Origin: Gracilariopsis chorda
Taxonomy: Eukaryota; Rhodophyta; Florideophyceae; Gracilariales; Gracilariaceae
Assembly (NCBI GenBank): GCA_003194525.1
Contig: NBIV01000078.1
Location: forward strand, 124,001 to 188,000
Direction: 5' to 3'
DNA length: 64,000 nucleotides
Shown one piece after another: positions 43,707 through 57,858 of the stretch. Below the pieces are notes generated by a model. It worked only from the letters and a program-made list of their open reading frames with translations, was not told the DNA's origin and searched no databases. The position numbers and the translations under genes were made by a program. Every line of letters begins with the position of its first letter. Position 1 is the stretch's first letter.

Positions 43707-44780
43707 GCCATGTCGGAATTTCCTCCTGGGCCACGAAACCCGTGCGGAATCCGGGCCAAATGGCCTGCAAAGAGTAGTGACGCTCTTTGCATGACCAAAT
43801 CTGGTTATAAGACCCGTCGGGTTCTTGTCTTCAGTGACCTCAGGAAGAACCTGTCCATATAGGCCAAATACAACGATCTCGACCATGTAGTCCGATGCCT
43901 GTTTCTGACCCACCCAGCGCTTGTCGATTCCTAAAGGTCTTGCTCATATCTAAGTTTGGTTGTTTTCCAGTGGACGAAAGTACAATAAGTAGTTGGGCTC
44001 CAGCGGCCTGGGTTGTACGAACTAGTTCCACCTTTTGGGTCGTCCAAAAAACCTGCCCAAATGGCATCAAAAACCATTTTGCGGATGCAACTTGGTGCGC
44101 GTCATACAAATCTGTCCGATGGTCATCCTTTGCAAATCTATGGCTTTTAAAGTTATAAAACGATGCTGTTCCATAGTTTCATATCAAGGGACTTGAAATC
44201 AAAGGCCTCTCAAAGGAGGGAAATATTCCATTGTGAATTGTTCCAGTGTCCTGGAGCACCAACAACCAAATGGTCATACCGTCTCGTGAAACGGTCTCTA
44301 GTGTCCCAGTATCCCACGAGGCCGACCAAACCGGCAGGGGACCTGAAGAAAACTGCAGGAAAATGACCTCAGCTCAAATGGGCAAAGCATGTTTTCGGCC
44401 CGTGAGGTGAGAGATCCTACAAAACTTTCTAGGGTTTTCTTGCGGTTGCAATGTAGTTCAGCTCCTTTGCTTCATTCCCGTGGTTTTTTGTGGTGCAATG
44501 CCCCAAAGGGGAAAAACACCGAAAGACGTTCGGGATCTTCCTCTCACGAGGTGAAGCCAGTTGGGTAGGGCCCTCCCAGAGGTGTCACGGCGAAGCCGGT
44601 TTGTAAGACCAGGTACACCTGTCGCGACTCGCGCAGGGAGGTGAACGCGAAGAATCGGTATCCGCGTGAGCGGGGTGTGATCCTCAGTAGAGGTATGTTT
44701 CCACGTAAGTGGGGGTGCGTGAGCGGGTGCACACAGGAGGGCCGCGGGTAGCGGGATATACTACCCGGAAAGGGGGAAAG

Positions 44781-44830
44781 GAGGAAGAGTGAAGGGAAAG
44801 GAGGAAGAGTGAAGGGAAAGGAGGAAGAGT
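44781..44830. repeat. 20-bp purine-rich tandem repeat
   Basis: GAGGAAGAGTGAAGGGAAAG is repeated at 44781, 44801 and, in part, 44821, inside the outer Gypsy element. Confidence 0.75.
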
Positions 44831-47800
44831 GGGCGAGGGTGAGTCGCGAGAGCGACGAGCAAATACAGCAATGCCGATGGACAGGACTCCCTATACAGGG
44901 CGAAACACCAATGTGATTGGAACAATTATACTCCCAAGGATGGGTCTCTTTAGGTGTGCAAGGGGTTAGAGGTCCCGTGGTTCACGGCGTTTCTCTCCAA
45001 GGAGGAGTTGAGAACGCGCGGAAGCGGCAACAACTAGAGCCAGTTCCCCAGGTTGGGGTCCCTTGTTGCGGAAGCTTTACTGGTGCGACGGCAGTGCGCC
45101 GTCGCACTAAGTACTGACTTCCCAGAAATGGGTGTAAAAATAATAAATACAATTAACTAAAATTATTAGTAAAACTCCACATTTCGTGGCAACATTCACT
45201 ACTGTGGCCAACCGCCAATTGGCCCAAAACCATGTCCCACGTGTCCATATCCACCATAGTGGGGCGTAGTTCATATACACACCACACAACCGATAATATC
45301 GGGAAAACAATTAAGTACCTGAAATCCCTCTCTGAGGGCGTTGCATTTCAGTTTTCAGCGGAATTGCCTCAGGGTCTGCGGATCTATGTGGCGTCCAAGT
45401 TGGTCATCGTTACGGTAAAAGTTCGGAAGAACTGGCGAGCGGCGAGCGAGTGGGGCGGCGTGGAAGGCGGTTCCGTGTGCACCGTGGCCAAAAGCAGTAA
45501 TCCCATTGGGTGGAGGTGGATCGGGCCCGTTCTGGCGCAAATTTGTGGCCAGGGATACTCCCCTCCTTAAGGTCACGCTCCGTGTTGCCTGTTTTCGACC
45601 AATAGCGGGCCACAAAGTTGTCCGGGATGTCTGACCTTGGAAGCCAAATATTATCCTTGGGCTCATAGCCATACCAACGGACTTTGTAGCGCACTTCGCC
45701 GTCGTCGGTGACCCCAGCGGAGACGATGCGGTCGACGACATACTCCCGTTTGTTGTTCATTCTGGCGTCCTCCGGTAGGTCCATCTGGTCGATGGGACCG
45801 TATCCGTCAGCGTCCGAAGGAACAGTGCCGGGGGTGTCCATAGGGTCGGGTACTTCTTCAGGAAGTACCATTTCGTCCAGGGGACCGTAGCCATCGGGGG
45901 TAGGGCCTTCTGGATCAGCGGAAACCTGCGGTTCGTGAGGGACCATAGGTTCATTGACCAGTGGTTGCGTAGGGATAAGGAGTCGGGGTTGGGACCAAGG
46001 GAGAGCGCGCGATTCCATTGGTTCAGTTGAAGGTGGGCGTGGTGCCAGAGAGACTCGGTCCATTGTGACTGTGTCTTGCAGTCCATCTCGGTCAATAGTA
46101 ACCGTGTGCCCAAGGGAGTTAAGTACCTTGAAGGGCCCAGTGGACTTTGGCAACAGTTTCTTGGTGATGTCCTCGTCCTCGTGCTTTTATTTCGGTGGTC
46201 TGTCCATATCGACGTAATCTCCCACGGCCATTTGCGGTGTAAACCAAACGGACCGATCGAAATCGGCCCTATAGTGCGCTTGCGCTTTGTCCAACGTGGT
46301 CTGTGCGGCCTTCAAGATAGAATCAATTCGCTTCCGTGAATACCGTTTGCCCTGGGCGGGAGTCATTTCCTTCGTTATGTCCTGAGGTGCTCCTAAGTCC
46401 TGTAGGTCAACCATGTACGGCGCAGGGCCACGTACGAGGGTGAAGTCAAAAGGAGTTGTACCAGTGGACTTATGCACTTGATTATTATATGCATAGACCA
46501 GCGGCTGGACATAGTCATCCCAGTTCAATTGGTGCTCGGAAACGTAGTGAATTAGCCTCGTGGCCAGGGTTCGGTTACACCTTTCGGCTTGCTCATTGAT
46601 CTGAGGATGGTATACGGTGGTGAGGAGATGTTTTAGACCTAAGGCTGAGCACACATGCTCAAAGAATTTTGAGATAAACTCAGAGCCATTGTCCATAAGG
46701 AGATAGAGCGACAGTCCATAGGGATAAATCCAATGGAAAAGGAAAGCCATGGCGACGTCCGTGGCAGTTGTTGATTTGAGCGGAATTGCTCGGGTCAACT
46801 AGGTACATCGATCGGTAATCACCAATATAAATTGGTTGCCGTGGGTAGACTTCGGAAATGGCCTTAGGATATCCATAGCAATGAACTCCAAAGGCCCGGC
46901 CGCTGGGAATAACTTCAGTTTCCCTTGGTGTACCGCTCTTGTCCCTCGTATTTTTGCGCAAGCTGCACAAGTCCTTGCTGTCTCCAGTATGTCATTGGCC
47001 ATCAGGGGCCAGTAAAAATATCTCTTCAGCGTGTGATACATCTTAGTCCATCCAGGGTGGCCAGCTAAGTTCGGATAGTGCGCGAAATAAAGAAGGCGTG
47101 CCCGTAAGGCCTTAGGCACTACCCACTGTATCGCCCCGTCCAATGGTGACCTGCGACATAATATGCCTCGGCGGTCATAATCAAACAGCTACCCAGGGGT
47201 CTCTACTTTATCTCCTATCTGGACGCAGTATTCATCCATTTTCTGGGCCTGAAAGAATTCCTCGAGGGGTATTGGCATAAGATCCGCGCTTTCCGGCTGG
47301 GCCATATGGATATCTGACGATGGATTTTCCCAGTCCACGGCGCATAAGAGCGCTGCGCCGTATCAGTCCGTCCATTCGTCCATTTTCATCTCAGCCGCCG
47401 GTGGTTCCTCTCCCTCGTAATCAGTGTAGTGTGGTCCGTCCCAGATGGTGGGAATCTTATCGTCCCGGGGATTTTGGTCCGTACCATCGGCCAGGATGCG
47501 TGACAGCGCATCTGCGGCCTGATGTTTCAGCCCTGGCCTATAGGTCACTTCGTACTCGAATTTAGCCAGGCGCAATCCCCATCGGGCCAGACAGGAGGAT
47601 GCCTCCGTCATGTTCAGTATCCAGTGGAGGGAGTGGTGATCTGTGCTAATGGTAAAGCGAGTTCCTTCCAAATAAGGCCGAAGATGGAGCACTGACCACA
47701 CGATGGCCAAACATTCCTTTTCCGTAGTGCTATAGTTCCTTTCGGCCTTGTTCAGGGACCCACTCCAGTAGCCAATTGGGGTTTAATCCTTAGGGAACTC

Positions 47801-49812
47801 CCGCTCCTCTAGAAACACACAGCATACTTGGGTCGCAGATGCGTCCGTATCTAGGATATACGGTTTATTGGCCCTGGGTAGCGCCAAGATCAGCGGATTA
47901 ACAAAATGGTCCTTGAGGCTCTGGTACGCCTCATACTGCTCGTCCGTGTGGTCGTCAAATTCCGAAGGGGTCCCTTTCTTCAACATCTCATTGAGAGGTG
48001 CTGCAATTTTTGCGAAGCCTGGGACAAACCTACGGTAAACATTACAAAGGCCAAGGAAGTAGCGTGATTCCGTATGTGTCCTAGGGGGTCGTGCTTCCCG
48101 TATGGCCTTCGTTGTAACTTGGGCCACTTGGAGTTTACCCGGCAGGACCACATGGCCAAGGTAGTCCATGGAGGGCTGGAAGAAGAAACACTTCTTCAAT
48201 TTCAGTGTGACACCAGCCTGCTGGAGTAACTTAAGAATTGCCTTCACATGTGCAAATTGTTCCCTAATGGACCTGGAAAAGATGATCACATCATCTGGGT
48301 ACACCAAGGCGAACTTCCATTTGACCCTGAACAAAATGATGTCTAAGGCCCGCTGGAAAGTGGCTGGCGCATTCATAAGACCAAAGGGCACCCGTGTAAA
48401 TCGGAATAATCCCTCGTCGCTCTTGAAGATAGTCAGCTACTTCGCCTAGTCGTCCATGGGAACCTGCCAATACCCACAATTGGCATCCAAGATGGTGAGA
48501 ATTTGCACGTCCCCAAGGGAATCTATGCAGTCGTTCATACGGGGGATAGGATAAGTATCCCTCTTGGTCACCGCATTTAGTCTGCGGTAATCAATACAAA
48601 CCGTACGGTCCCATTCTTCTTGGCCACTAGGACAAAAGGGCTAGCCCATTCGGCCTCAGTGGATGGTGCACGCTCAATGACCCCAGTGGACTTCATTTTC
48701 TCAACTACCTTGGCTACCACCTCTCTTCCTTTTAGGCCAGTCTGATATGGGTGCTGATAATGAGACGTGGCGGCCCCGTCCTTAAGGTCAATTTGATGCC
48801 TTTGGCATCGGTCTCGCCCAGATATCCACTCCATATGCTAGTAAAGTCCTTGAGGAGATCAATGACTTGTTTCCTATATGGTTCAAAGTCATTGCCAAGG
48901 TTGACGTCGTTTTCTCAATTGGCCGGTGGTTCACCCCCAGGAATCAACTCCTCACCATCAATCTCCATAATGGCCACAGGAGCAGGTACAGATATCCCCA
49001 CCAATGCACCCTTGGGTAGCCTTGTAGGCTTGTCACGGAAGTTGCTCATGGTGACCGCAAAGGGCCGGTTGGGTACCACATTCATTACTCCATTGGCCAT
49101 GAAGGAAAGGTGTTTCGTTACCAATTTGCGATGGTTTTGCAATAAAACCAGATCTGAGGACTCGCATACCGCTGCAGCAGCTACCTGGGTCATAGGCAGT
49201 ATGACTTTCGCTTTTGCCAGTCTGACCTTGTTGGACACGGTCCTCGTGGGAAACGTGACCTTGGGTTGGGCAGCCTCGGGTCCCGGGCGCGAGCCAACAA
49301 TCGCCAATGGTAGTTCTCGATAGAAAGCGACCCTCTTTTGGCCAGGATAGGTTGCCTTTACATATCTATCAATAAAGCTCGTCCATAGGATCCCTTCTGC
49401 CCCCAGGGTCGGACATACAAGAAACCAAGTCTTAACCTTCAGGTGACCCATTTGGACGTTAAGCGGAAGTATTCCGCGAATGTCCATCGGCCGAGGTGAT
49501 GCGTCCATTAACTTCGGTGACTTCTTTTCCTGTACCATCCTTTCCAAGCCCAATGGTAAGAACTTTGGATGTACCAGATTGGGGCCTGCTCCAGTATCCA
49601 ATACGGCCGTAAACGTCCTTGTGGTATTGGCCTGTAGTCCCAAGGTTCCCTCTACCTTAGAGTTATCCTTCCTCAGGACACAAACAGCGTGCTCCAGGTC
49701 TTCCCAATGGTCCACAGCATAAACCCGACTCGAGATCCCTGTCATTTTGTCCTCTGGTTTCTTTCTCTTCTCAGCTCCCGTGGTCTGCAAGTCCAATGGT
49801 TTGAGGCGGCAG

Positions 49813-50026
49813 TGTGGCGCGTAAGAACTCGCTGTTAGTCGCTGTCGGTTATCCTGAGCGCCGTGGAGCCAGTGCTCTCAGCTTCTGGTTAGAATCTTGG
49901 CAATCTACACTACTTTAATAAAGCCCTGGAGGATGAGGAGAAGAGAGAGAGCTCCTCATTGATCCGTTGGGCTTTGGTGTGCTTTTCCCTGCGAGCGAAT
50001 TGCGCGAAGTCCCGCAAATCCACATA
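49813..50026 (+). repeat. Inner Gypsy 5' LTR
   Basis: 214 bp, starting TGTGGCGCG. The target duplication places its end at CATA rather than CA. An AATAAAG-like signal (TTTAATAAAG) lies inside, near 49914-49923. Confidence 0.8.
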
Positions 50027-53000
50027 GTTATAACTTTTCTGCAGAAAGGTTTTGTGTGATTGTGCGCTCTACAATGACGCAGAAGAACGAAGCGCCGGAC
50101 ACCGAAGTCCATGTGCAGCAGACCACTGTAGTGGGTATCGAGGTCCCGCAGCTAGAACAGATCGATGTAGCCTCCATTGCGCAATTTATGCGCAAACGCA
50201 AGCGCTACGAAGAACAGATCGCCGAGAAGAATAAGGACGGTCTCAACATTAATCCAATGTCGCTAAAGATGAGCGTAACCGAAACTGTGATGGAGACTAT
50301 GCTGGAAGGAAAATTAATCGAAGCAGCGTCTATCAAGGACGTCACCGACGATATGATCAACCAATGTCTACAAGAGAAGTCGAAGATTGCTCAGAGCAAG
50401 ATTATAGTCGATCACTGGGACAGAATTATCAAAGACGTCAAGATGGACATAGATATTGATGATGCTCAGGGGCGAGTCTACAATTTGGTGGTCAAATACC
50501 GTAACGCTCTTCGAGATCATGGATACAGTGATGCAATTGCGAAGAACCCTGAAGTCGCTATCAAACACATTCGTGAGCGCGTAAGCCCGCGTCGCTTTCA
50601 GGATCACATGGAAGGCATATTGTGAATTGAGTCTCATGCAGGCCTCCATAAGAAGGACTTTGGAGCTTATGTGCGGCGACTGGCAAAAGAGGCAGAGAAG
50701 TACGAATATGTGCATCGCAACCAAAGCGATGTTCTAAACGAGTCAATTCTCCCTATTAACCAGAACACCACCACGCCGTCCAAGAACCGGAAGCGAGACA
50801 GTGATGACGACAAGCGCAATGTCAAACCCAAACGAGAAACACCTTTCTGTTTGAATACATTGAAGTGTAAGGGCAAAAGACACTACATGCGTGACTGTCA
50901 GAACTCGACAGCAGAAGAACTCAAGTTGCTGCTGAAAGCATTCAGAGAGAATCTAAAGGCAGCAGACAAAGGCTCGGGGTCTGTGAAGAAGGTTGGTGAC
51001 GCTGAGCATCGTTCCTCTACTGTCTTCGACGCGTATTTCTGCAACGGAGAGCTTGAGACGGAAGTCACTGCAGATCAACGTGCTTCTGCAAACATTCTGC
51101 CAAAGGATGTGTACGACCAGCTTGGCAAGCTTAATGGTGTGAAGTCCATTCGTAAGCTCGCACGAGAAGCCACATTTGATGTCTTCAACAAAGCCTCACC
51201 ACCAATCACATGCGATCTCAAAGTCACTGCTGACGTGATGCTAGAAATCCGTCATGGCAAGAACATGATCCTTCGCAATGTCGATTGGTTGGTAGCGAAT
51301 GAGCAGACATCTGGGATTGTCATAGGAAGACAGCTCTTGAACGCTCTAGGTTTAAACAACCGCGTACTACTTGCAGCTGCAATGTCTCGCGTCGGAGAGG
51401 ATGTTAATATCCCGATACTGTACGCATCATCCAAGATAGAGCTCGAAAGACACCAAGACATCAACAACATCTCAGTGGTCTCTACACAATGGCAGGGGCA
51501 GGGAATAGTGCACGGTGCCCCGAATGAGGACGAGGATGACATCGATGACGAAGATGTGTATCTGGATGTCAGCGAAGACTCTGACGCCGATATCAGAGCT
51601 GCGATGGACAAATCGCTGGACGAATGCAGAGAGAACAGTCTGTAGAAAATGGGACAAGAGCGTCTTGACGAGTGCTTCAATAAGTATAAGCAGGTTTTCG
51701 GTTAAGGCTGGGAAAGTCGCCCCCGGCCAGCTTTCCTCCGCTGCGTATTGAAACATGTAAGCAACGGAAACCAATTAAAGCGAAAGCGCGCAAGTACCCG
51801 CCAGCACAACGGATATTCCTGGATGCTTTCATACAGAAGCTCGTGGACATGAACTTTATGATGCCATATCCAGAAGCAAAGTGGCTCGCCGCGCTATTAG
51901 TCGTCGTGAAACCGAGATCAAAAGCAGAGTTCAGGATGACTGTAGACCTACTTCCGATCAACTCTGTCACTGAGAAGATCGTCTGGCCAATGCCTCATGT
52001 CGATTCAGAAATCCATGACTTCGCCGGAAGCAAGGTCTTTGCCATTATTGATTTTGTGTCTGGATATTGGCAAGTTCCTCTGGACCCGGACTCCTATGAT
52101 AAGTGTGGTGTGATCAGCCCGACAGGAATATACTCGTCACGAAGAGTACTCATGGGCTTGACAAATGCAGTACCACACTTTCAAAGATGCATCCAAACGG
52201 CCTTCGCAGAGCTGCAGGATAACTTCAAACTATGGATTGATGATTTCATCATCCATGCCAAGGATGAAGCAACCCTACTTGACATACTGGAACGATGCTT
52301 TCAGATATGTGTGGAAAAGGGGCTGTTTATCTCAATTAAGAAGAGTTCATTCTTCAAGAAAGAGGTGAAGTAGTGTGGCAGAATAATCAACGAGAACGGT
52401 TATCGCCTTGACCCTACCCTTGTTGAGGCTCTGAAACATATTGATACCCCCCAGTCCGCGGCAGAACTCTGCGAGTTTCTACATTGCGTCCGGTGGATGT
52501 CTCAATGCATTCCGAGCGCCACACAATTGCTATCCAAGCTAAACGAAGTGCTGGAAGAGGCATATAAGATATCGTCTAAGAGGACGAAGAAGTCCATTCA
52601 ACGCATACCTTTGACACGTTCGGGCTGGGCAGCAGAGCACGAAGCAGCTTTCAAGACTCTTCAACAGCGATTGCGCGATGCAGTACAGTTGTCGTATCCC
52701 AAGCCTGATCACATCATTTGTATCATGACGGACGCTTCTGAGAAGTACTGGTCTGCAGTGGTGACGCAGGTGCACCGTTCGGAACTGCATAAAGAGATTA
52801 ACCAACAGGCTCATTTACCCCTGGCTTTCGTTGGTCAAGCATTCTCTTCTTCTCAGCAAAGATGGAGTACACCTGAGAAGGAAGCGTACGCAATATATCA
52901 AGTGTTTCGAAAGCTGGACTACTTCTTGTTGGGGGAGAACCCAGTTCATGTCTACACTGATCACCGCAATCTCATGTTTGCGTTCAATCCCCAAGCTTTT

Positions 53001-54781
53001 GAGCCGACATTGGGGCCGCATGCCATTAAGAAGGTGCAAAGATGGGCACTGTATCTGGTCCAGTTTGATTACACTATCGAACATATTCTTGGGAAGCTCA
53101 ATATCTTTGCAGACATGCCAACAAGATGGACAAAATCCTACCGAACACGTCAAAAACCGATGGGATCAGTTCACATTTTGGTCATGAGAGCCAAACAAAT
53201 TATAGCTACCCCGAAAGATTTCGAGTGGCCGACTGTAGACACAGTTAGAAAATCTCAAGCAAGAGCAGGGATACAGGCAAACTACTGCACGAATCAGAGA
53301 TGGAAGAACACTACACACACCTGGATGGTTGGAAATGCTTTTCTTATCCAAGAAACGGACAAAGAACTGCTGCTGAAGTTCATGGTCGTAGCGCACTGCG
53401 GAGTCAGTGGGCATCCTGGAGTTGACGCAACCATTAGCGTGTTGCGTGAACAGGTGTTTTGGAAAACACAAAGACGTGATGTTATGTACTTCATCAATGG
53501 ATGTATACACTGCATTGTCTCTAGAACGGGCATGCGGATTACCCGTCCAATTCGAAGCGCCATTCATGCGACACGACCTTATGAAGTTCTTCACTGCGAT
53601 TTCCTTTTCATGGGAGAAAGCACCACGCACCAGAAGTATATTCTAATTATTTGTGATGACCTTTCATCTTATGTGTGGCTGTGGCCATGCATAAAGGCGG
53701 ACAGCACAGCAGTCGCCGAAGCATTGAACATGTGGATCGCTTCATTTGGGGGCTGGGACTGGTTAGTATCTGATCAAGGTGCACACTTTAAGAATCAGTT
53801 ACTACACAGACTTTCTGAAGAGTTCCACTACTCGCATTACTTTACGACGCCATACTGTCCTTGGAGCAATGGATCAGTAGAGAGGTTTTGTCGAGAAGTC
53901 TTAAGAGCATGCAAAGCTCTTCTGTCAGAGTGGAAGATCAAGCAGAAGGAATGGCCACGAGTTGCAGAAAGCGTTCAGAGCGTACTCAATCATGCGCCTT
54001 TAAAGCCTCTCGGCATTCGCAGCAGTGACGAGCCTCTGGTATATCACACACCACTGGAGGTGTTTACTGGGCATGTTTCTGTAAGGCCACTTATGAGAGC
54101 ATGGCCAGTTGAGCAGTTTTCTCATGCTATACATGTCAGGATGAAATCCGAATGAGACAGCTTATAGGGATCGACGAACTTCAAAAATCACTCCACGACA
54201 TGCATAGAAAGGTCGAATCGACAGTGAAGAAGAGCCGGAAAAGAAGCATTGAGCGTCATAACAAGAAAACTAATGTACGCCGCAGCGAAATAGAGGTCGG
54301 CAGTTTTGTTTTGGTTAGAGAAGCACAGTCGCGAAGGACCCACAAATTGCAGTTAATGTGGAGAGGTCCGCGCCGAGTAGTCTCGACCAAGTCAGATTGG
54401 GTCTTTGAAGTCGAAGAAATCATTGATCAAAAGAAGCAGTTGGTGCATGTGTCTAGAATGATACTTTAGCGCACAGACCTGGATGGCAAGGAAGTTGATC
54501 CAGTGTTGCTTGAATATGCGCGCAGTAACGAAACCGAGGTACATACTGCAGACTCGTTGTGTGATATCCGCGATGGACCCAACGGTATTGAGCTATTACT
54601 CCGGTGGGATGGTTTGCCCGATGAGGTAGACCGCACGTGGGAACCACTCAGCAACATAGCAGAAGATCTACCTGGCGTATTACAGGACTTTCTTTACACG
54701 ACGAAAAAGAGAGAGCTCAAACAACAAGCTATGCGACTATGCTTTCCTGAAGAAACAAACTAACATTGTTTCTGAGGCCAC

Positions 54782-54995
54782 TGTGGCGCGTAAGAACTCG
54801 CTGTTAGTCGCTGTCGGTTATCCTGAGCGCCGTGGAGCCAATGCTCTCAGCTTCTGGTTAGAGTCTTGGAAATCTACACTAATTTAATAAAGCCCTGGAG
54901 GATGAGGAGAAGAGAGAGAGCTCCTCATCGATCCGTTGGCTTTTGGTGTGCTTTTCCCTGCGAGCGAATTGCGCGAAGTCCCGCAAATCCGCATA
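54782..54995 (+). repeat. Inner Gypsy 3' LTR
   Basis: 214 bp, about 96% identical to the 5' copy, followed directly by GGCAG. Confidence 0.8.
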
Positions 54996-57332
54996 GGCAG
55001 TAATAAGAGGGACGATACGCTTCTATGCGTCCCTCTGGTCGTTTTCCTGCGGCGTGGGCACCGCAAGATCGCCTTGTCCATCCAGGTATTCAACGCTATA
55101 CCGTGGGTCTTCAACCATGTTGACCTCAGGTTGCTTCACCGGTGTAGTCAGGGGGGTCACATACTTTGAGCTCCCTGGCGCTCCAGTGGTCCTCGGATGG
55201 AAGGCACTACCGAAGTAACCCTCGGTTTGGCGCATCTGATAGTTCTCCTTCCTTCGCGCCATGACTCCCTTGCGGATGGCCTCAGGCATATACTTTATGC
55301 AGTCACACGGCCGGGTCGTGGAAAGACAAATATAACAGGCCTGATTGGACTTCGTAATGACGTCCTTCCTGGGGGCAATCGGAGAATAACGGGGTGTCGC
55401 TGGAGCCGATGGTGTGGTCGTTCCTGACGAAAAGGCCGATGGTGCTCCTGACGGAGCTGAGGAGAAGCTCACCGGAAGAGCATCTGCGCTGTCTGAATGT
55501 CCAAAGGCCGAGTCTGACTCCGACGGGGACTCTACCATGTGGGCCTTCACTCCTCTGGTCAGGGGTCTTGCGTGACCCCGAGTATCCGCGTCACCGGTTC
55601 GACGGGAAGTCCTTTAGGTCTTACCGTATCCTTCGGCATACCTCACCAGTTGACGCAGCGTCAAGTCTGGATGGGCAGTGTGGGGGTTTCGGACATGAGT
55701 CCGTATCGCAGGGAACAATCCCGCGATAAAATGTCGCCTAAGCCGACCCTCGGAGAACACATTCCCGCACCTGCGGGCTCTAGTCCAAAGTTGGTCGGCG
55801 TAGTCCGTTTCGGACATGCTGAAACTCTGGTGGTATCCAATTACGTCCTGACAGGCATCCATTATGTAGTCAACAGTAGCATACGTTTCCAAAAGGTCAT
55901 GAACAACCTTTGGATAGGTCCTTAGGAGCTTCCGATCTTGGGCATCAATGAGGTTTCACGAGCCGGAGAGCTTTGCAACCACTTGGTCCTTCGCTTGTCC
56001 ACTTAGAAAAAACTGGAAGCAATAAAGTGCTGCTTTTTCATGGACTCCATTCTGGTCACAGGCCACCTGGAACGAGCTCAAGAACCTAAGGAATGTAATG
56101 GGATCCTTCCCAGAACACTTGTCCGGGACGGTCAGGTGCATTCTCTTCGCCCACCTGGCAATCTTCTTGGCAACCGAAGAGGTGTACCGCGTGGAGCAAT
56201 CCATCAAACGGTACGTGTTCACGTGTAAGACCTTCTGGAAAAGCTCATTAGTCGTGCCAATGGATTGAGGCGCCAAACATCCGCCTCATCCGTATCGGTA
56301 TCGGAAGAGTCCGAGAAGGCCGAATAGTCATCACTCGAGTCCGAGTGGTGCCTCTTCCGATGGTTCGTCCTCGACTTACGCCTTCAGCTGCGTCTCTTCT
56401 TCCTATGGGTCTCGGTATCTGCGAGGTCCTTTTGGGCGAGCTCTTCATCGTCCTCGGGGTACTCGTCAGCGTACCGAACACCGTGTTGTCCATTGGTCTT
56501 ATCTCCCACACGCCCTCTTTGCTTCTGGAGTCTCTCTCCTCCAGGCAGTATAGAACCCAATGTGCCTTTCTGTGCTGTACCCAGGCCAGGGGCTACTTCT
56601 ATAGCTGGTCCCTGAGGTCCGGTGTGTGTTGACCGATGGGAATCCAATGGTAAACTTTGAGAAACAGCCCAAGGGCTGTGAAATATGCCTGCCTGGCGGG
56701 TGATTTCCCCTTGGATTGTTGTGGCAATGGACTCCACGAGGACATCTGATTGCACAACCTGTGGGAACCAGTTGGTCTGCCAAAGAGGAGAGGCGCTCCC
56801 GTAATACTCTATCCAGTTGGTACCTAAGGAACTGTTCCACTTGGTTTTCGCACCAAGAGCGGAGTTGCGGCCATAGAAGAGCGGCGACATCGTCCAGCAT
56901 ACGGGGGGTGGTTACGGTAGCGGCTAGGTCCTAAGGCTGTTCTGCATCATTCCTTGGGCCTTGCGGAAGATTGAGCTGATCCATCCCCTCGCCGAGGCAA
57001 ACGTCCAATGGCGAATCTCTGGTTATCCTTTCAGGATTGTCCACAGGGTCTATAACCCGTCCACCGGAATGGCTGCGGGTACTCCTATGGTGATTATTAT
57101 TGTCCGCTTGGGCGGCAAATGGGGTTACAGCGACTGCGGGAGGTGCGGTTGCACCCGGGTTTTTTTGTTGATATTCGTTATTTGGGTTGGGTTGTTGGTT
57201 ATACATACGGTCGGTGTTGCTTTCGAGCCAGTTGCGTCGACTAATAGTCCAATGGTAGAAGTCCTATGCGGTAACGTCTTTCCTTAAGGTCCAAACGGCT
57301 GTTTCTGTAGGGTTCTAGGTCGGGAGACCAGT

Positions 57333-57858
57333 TGTAGTAGAATACTAAGTCCTTTGGCCAACTGGGGTAGTAGTCTACTAGAGGTTAGTAGCGGCAGAGA
57401 GTCAACCACTGCGGTGACAATCCACTGGGTTTACTAGTGATGCGGGCACCAATTGGAAGCGAGGCACAATGGGCGGGCGCTATCTCAAGTCCCTACAGGT
57501 CGGGAGAATGGTAGCGATGGCTTGGAGGCCTTTGGAGTCCTACTGGCTGCATATGGCGGCTAGAAGACGGTGAGAGTGCTTGCTTTTACTATTCGGAGTT
57601 CAGCGGCACTCAACCCAACCTATATAGCTGGCGAGGCGCTCTGACCTCCGGAAACTATCTTGAAAAATCGAATACAAATAGCTCCATATTAAAACGTGAG
57701 GCCACAGTGCCTTGGCATTTTCACAGTTCCCTGGTATCCCCTGCCGCAGCACCCAGCTTTGTCACGTGAGATATTTAGGCCAGCAATGGTCTGACCTCTA
57801 CCAGCCCGGACCATTGGTTACCTCAACACTCCACATGCGCGATGGTCATTCTCCTACA
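57333..57858 (-). repeat. Outer Gypsy LTR (5' LTR by orientation)
   Basis: 526 bp, same ends as 42301-42826. Its outer end abuts CAGTG, where the pogo-like transposase frame resumes. Confidence 0.85.

Larger units (their letters stand above)
49813..54995 (+). mobile_element. Ty3/Gypsy LTR retrotransposon fossil (inner, younger)
   Basis: A 5.2-kb element on the plus strand inserted in the outer Gypsy between its gag and pol parts. It has two 214-bp LTRs and a perfect 5-bp target duplication GGCAG (49808-49812 and 54996-55000). Parts are gag (from 50073, MTQKNEAPDTEVHVQQT), a zinc-knuckle-like and protease segment (about 50.7-51.6 kb), reverse transcriptase (about 51.8-52.4 kb), RNase H and integrase (about 52.5-54.2 kb) and a C-terminal chromodomain-like end (about 54.5-54.8 kb). 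It is broken in about four or five places. The LTRs differ at about 8-9 of 214 positions by eye, so it is clearly younger than its host element. Confidence 0.85.
42301..57858 (-). mobile_element. Ty3/Gypsy chromovirus-type LTR retrotransposon fossil (outer)
   Basis: A 15.6-kb element, about 10.4 kb without the nested copy, on the minus strand. Both 526-bp LTRs are present and it is flanked by CAGGG on the left and CAGTG on the right, a target duplication with one change. Parts are gag (about 55.0-57.0 kb), protease with an LDTGAG signature (about 49.6 kb), reverse transcriptase (about 47.8-48.8 kb), RNase H (about 47.4-47.7 kb), integrase (about 46.2-47.1 kb) and a C-terminal chromodomain (VRYKVRWYGYEPKDNIW, about 45.6 kb). 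A TGGTCTCCCGACC primer site lies 2 bases inside the right LTR. The copy is dead, with at least ten breaks. The LTRs differ at roughly 11-12% of positions by eye. Confidence 0.85.

Noticed and set aside
42827-45400. An envelope-like gene in the outer Gypsy
   Set aside because: The extra 3' region has no long frame with signal peptide and membrane span; it is repeat-rich non-coding sequence.
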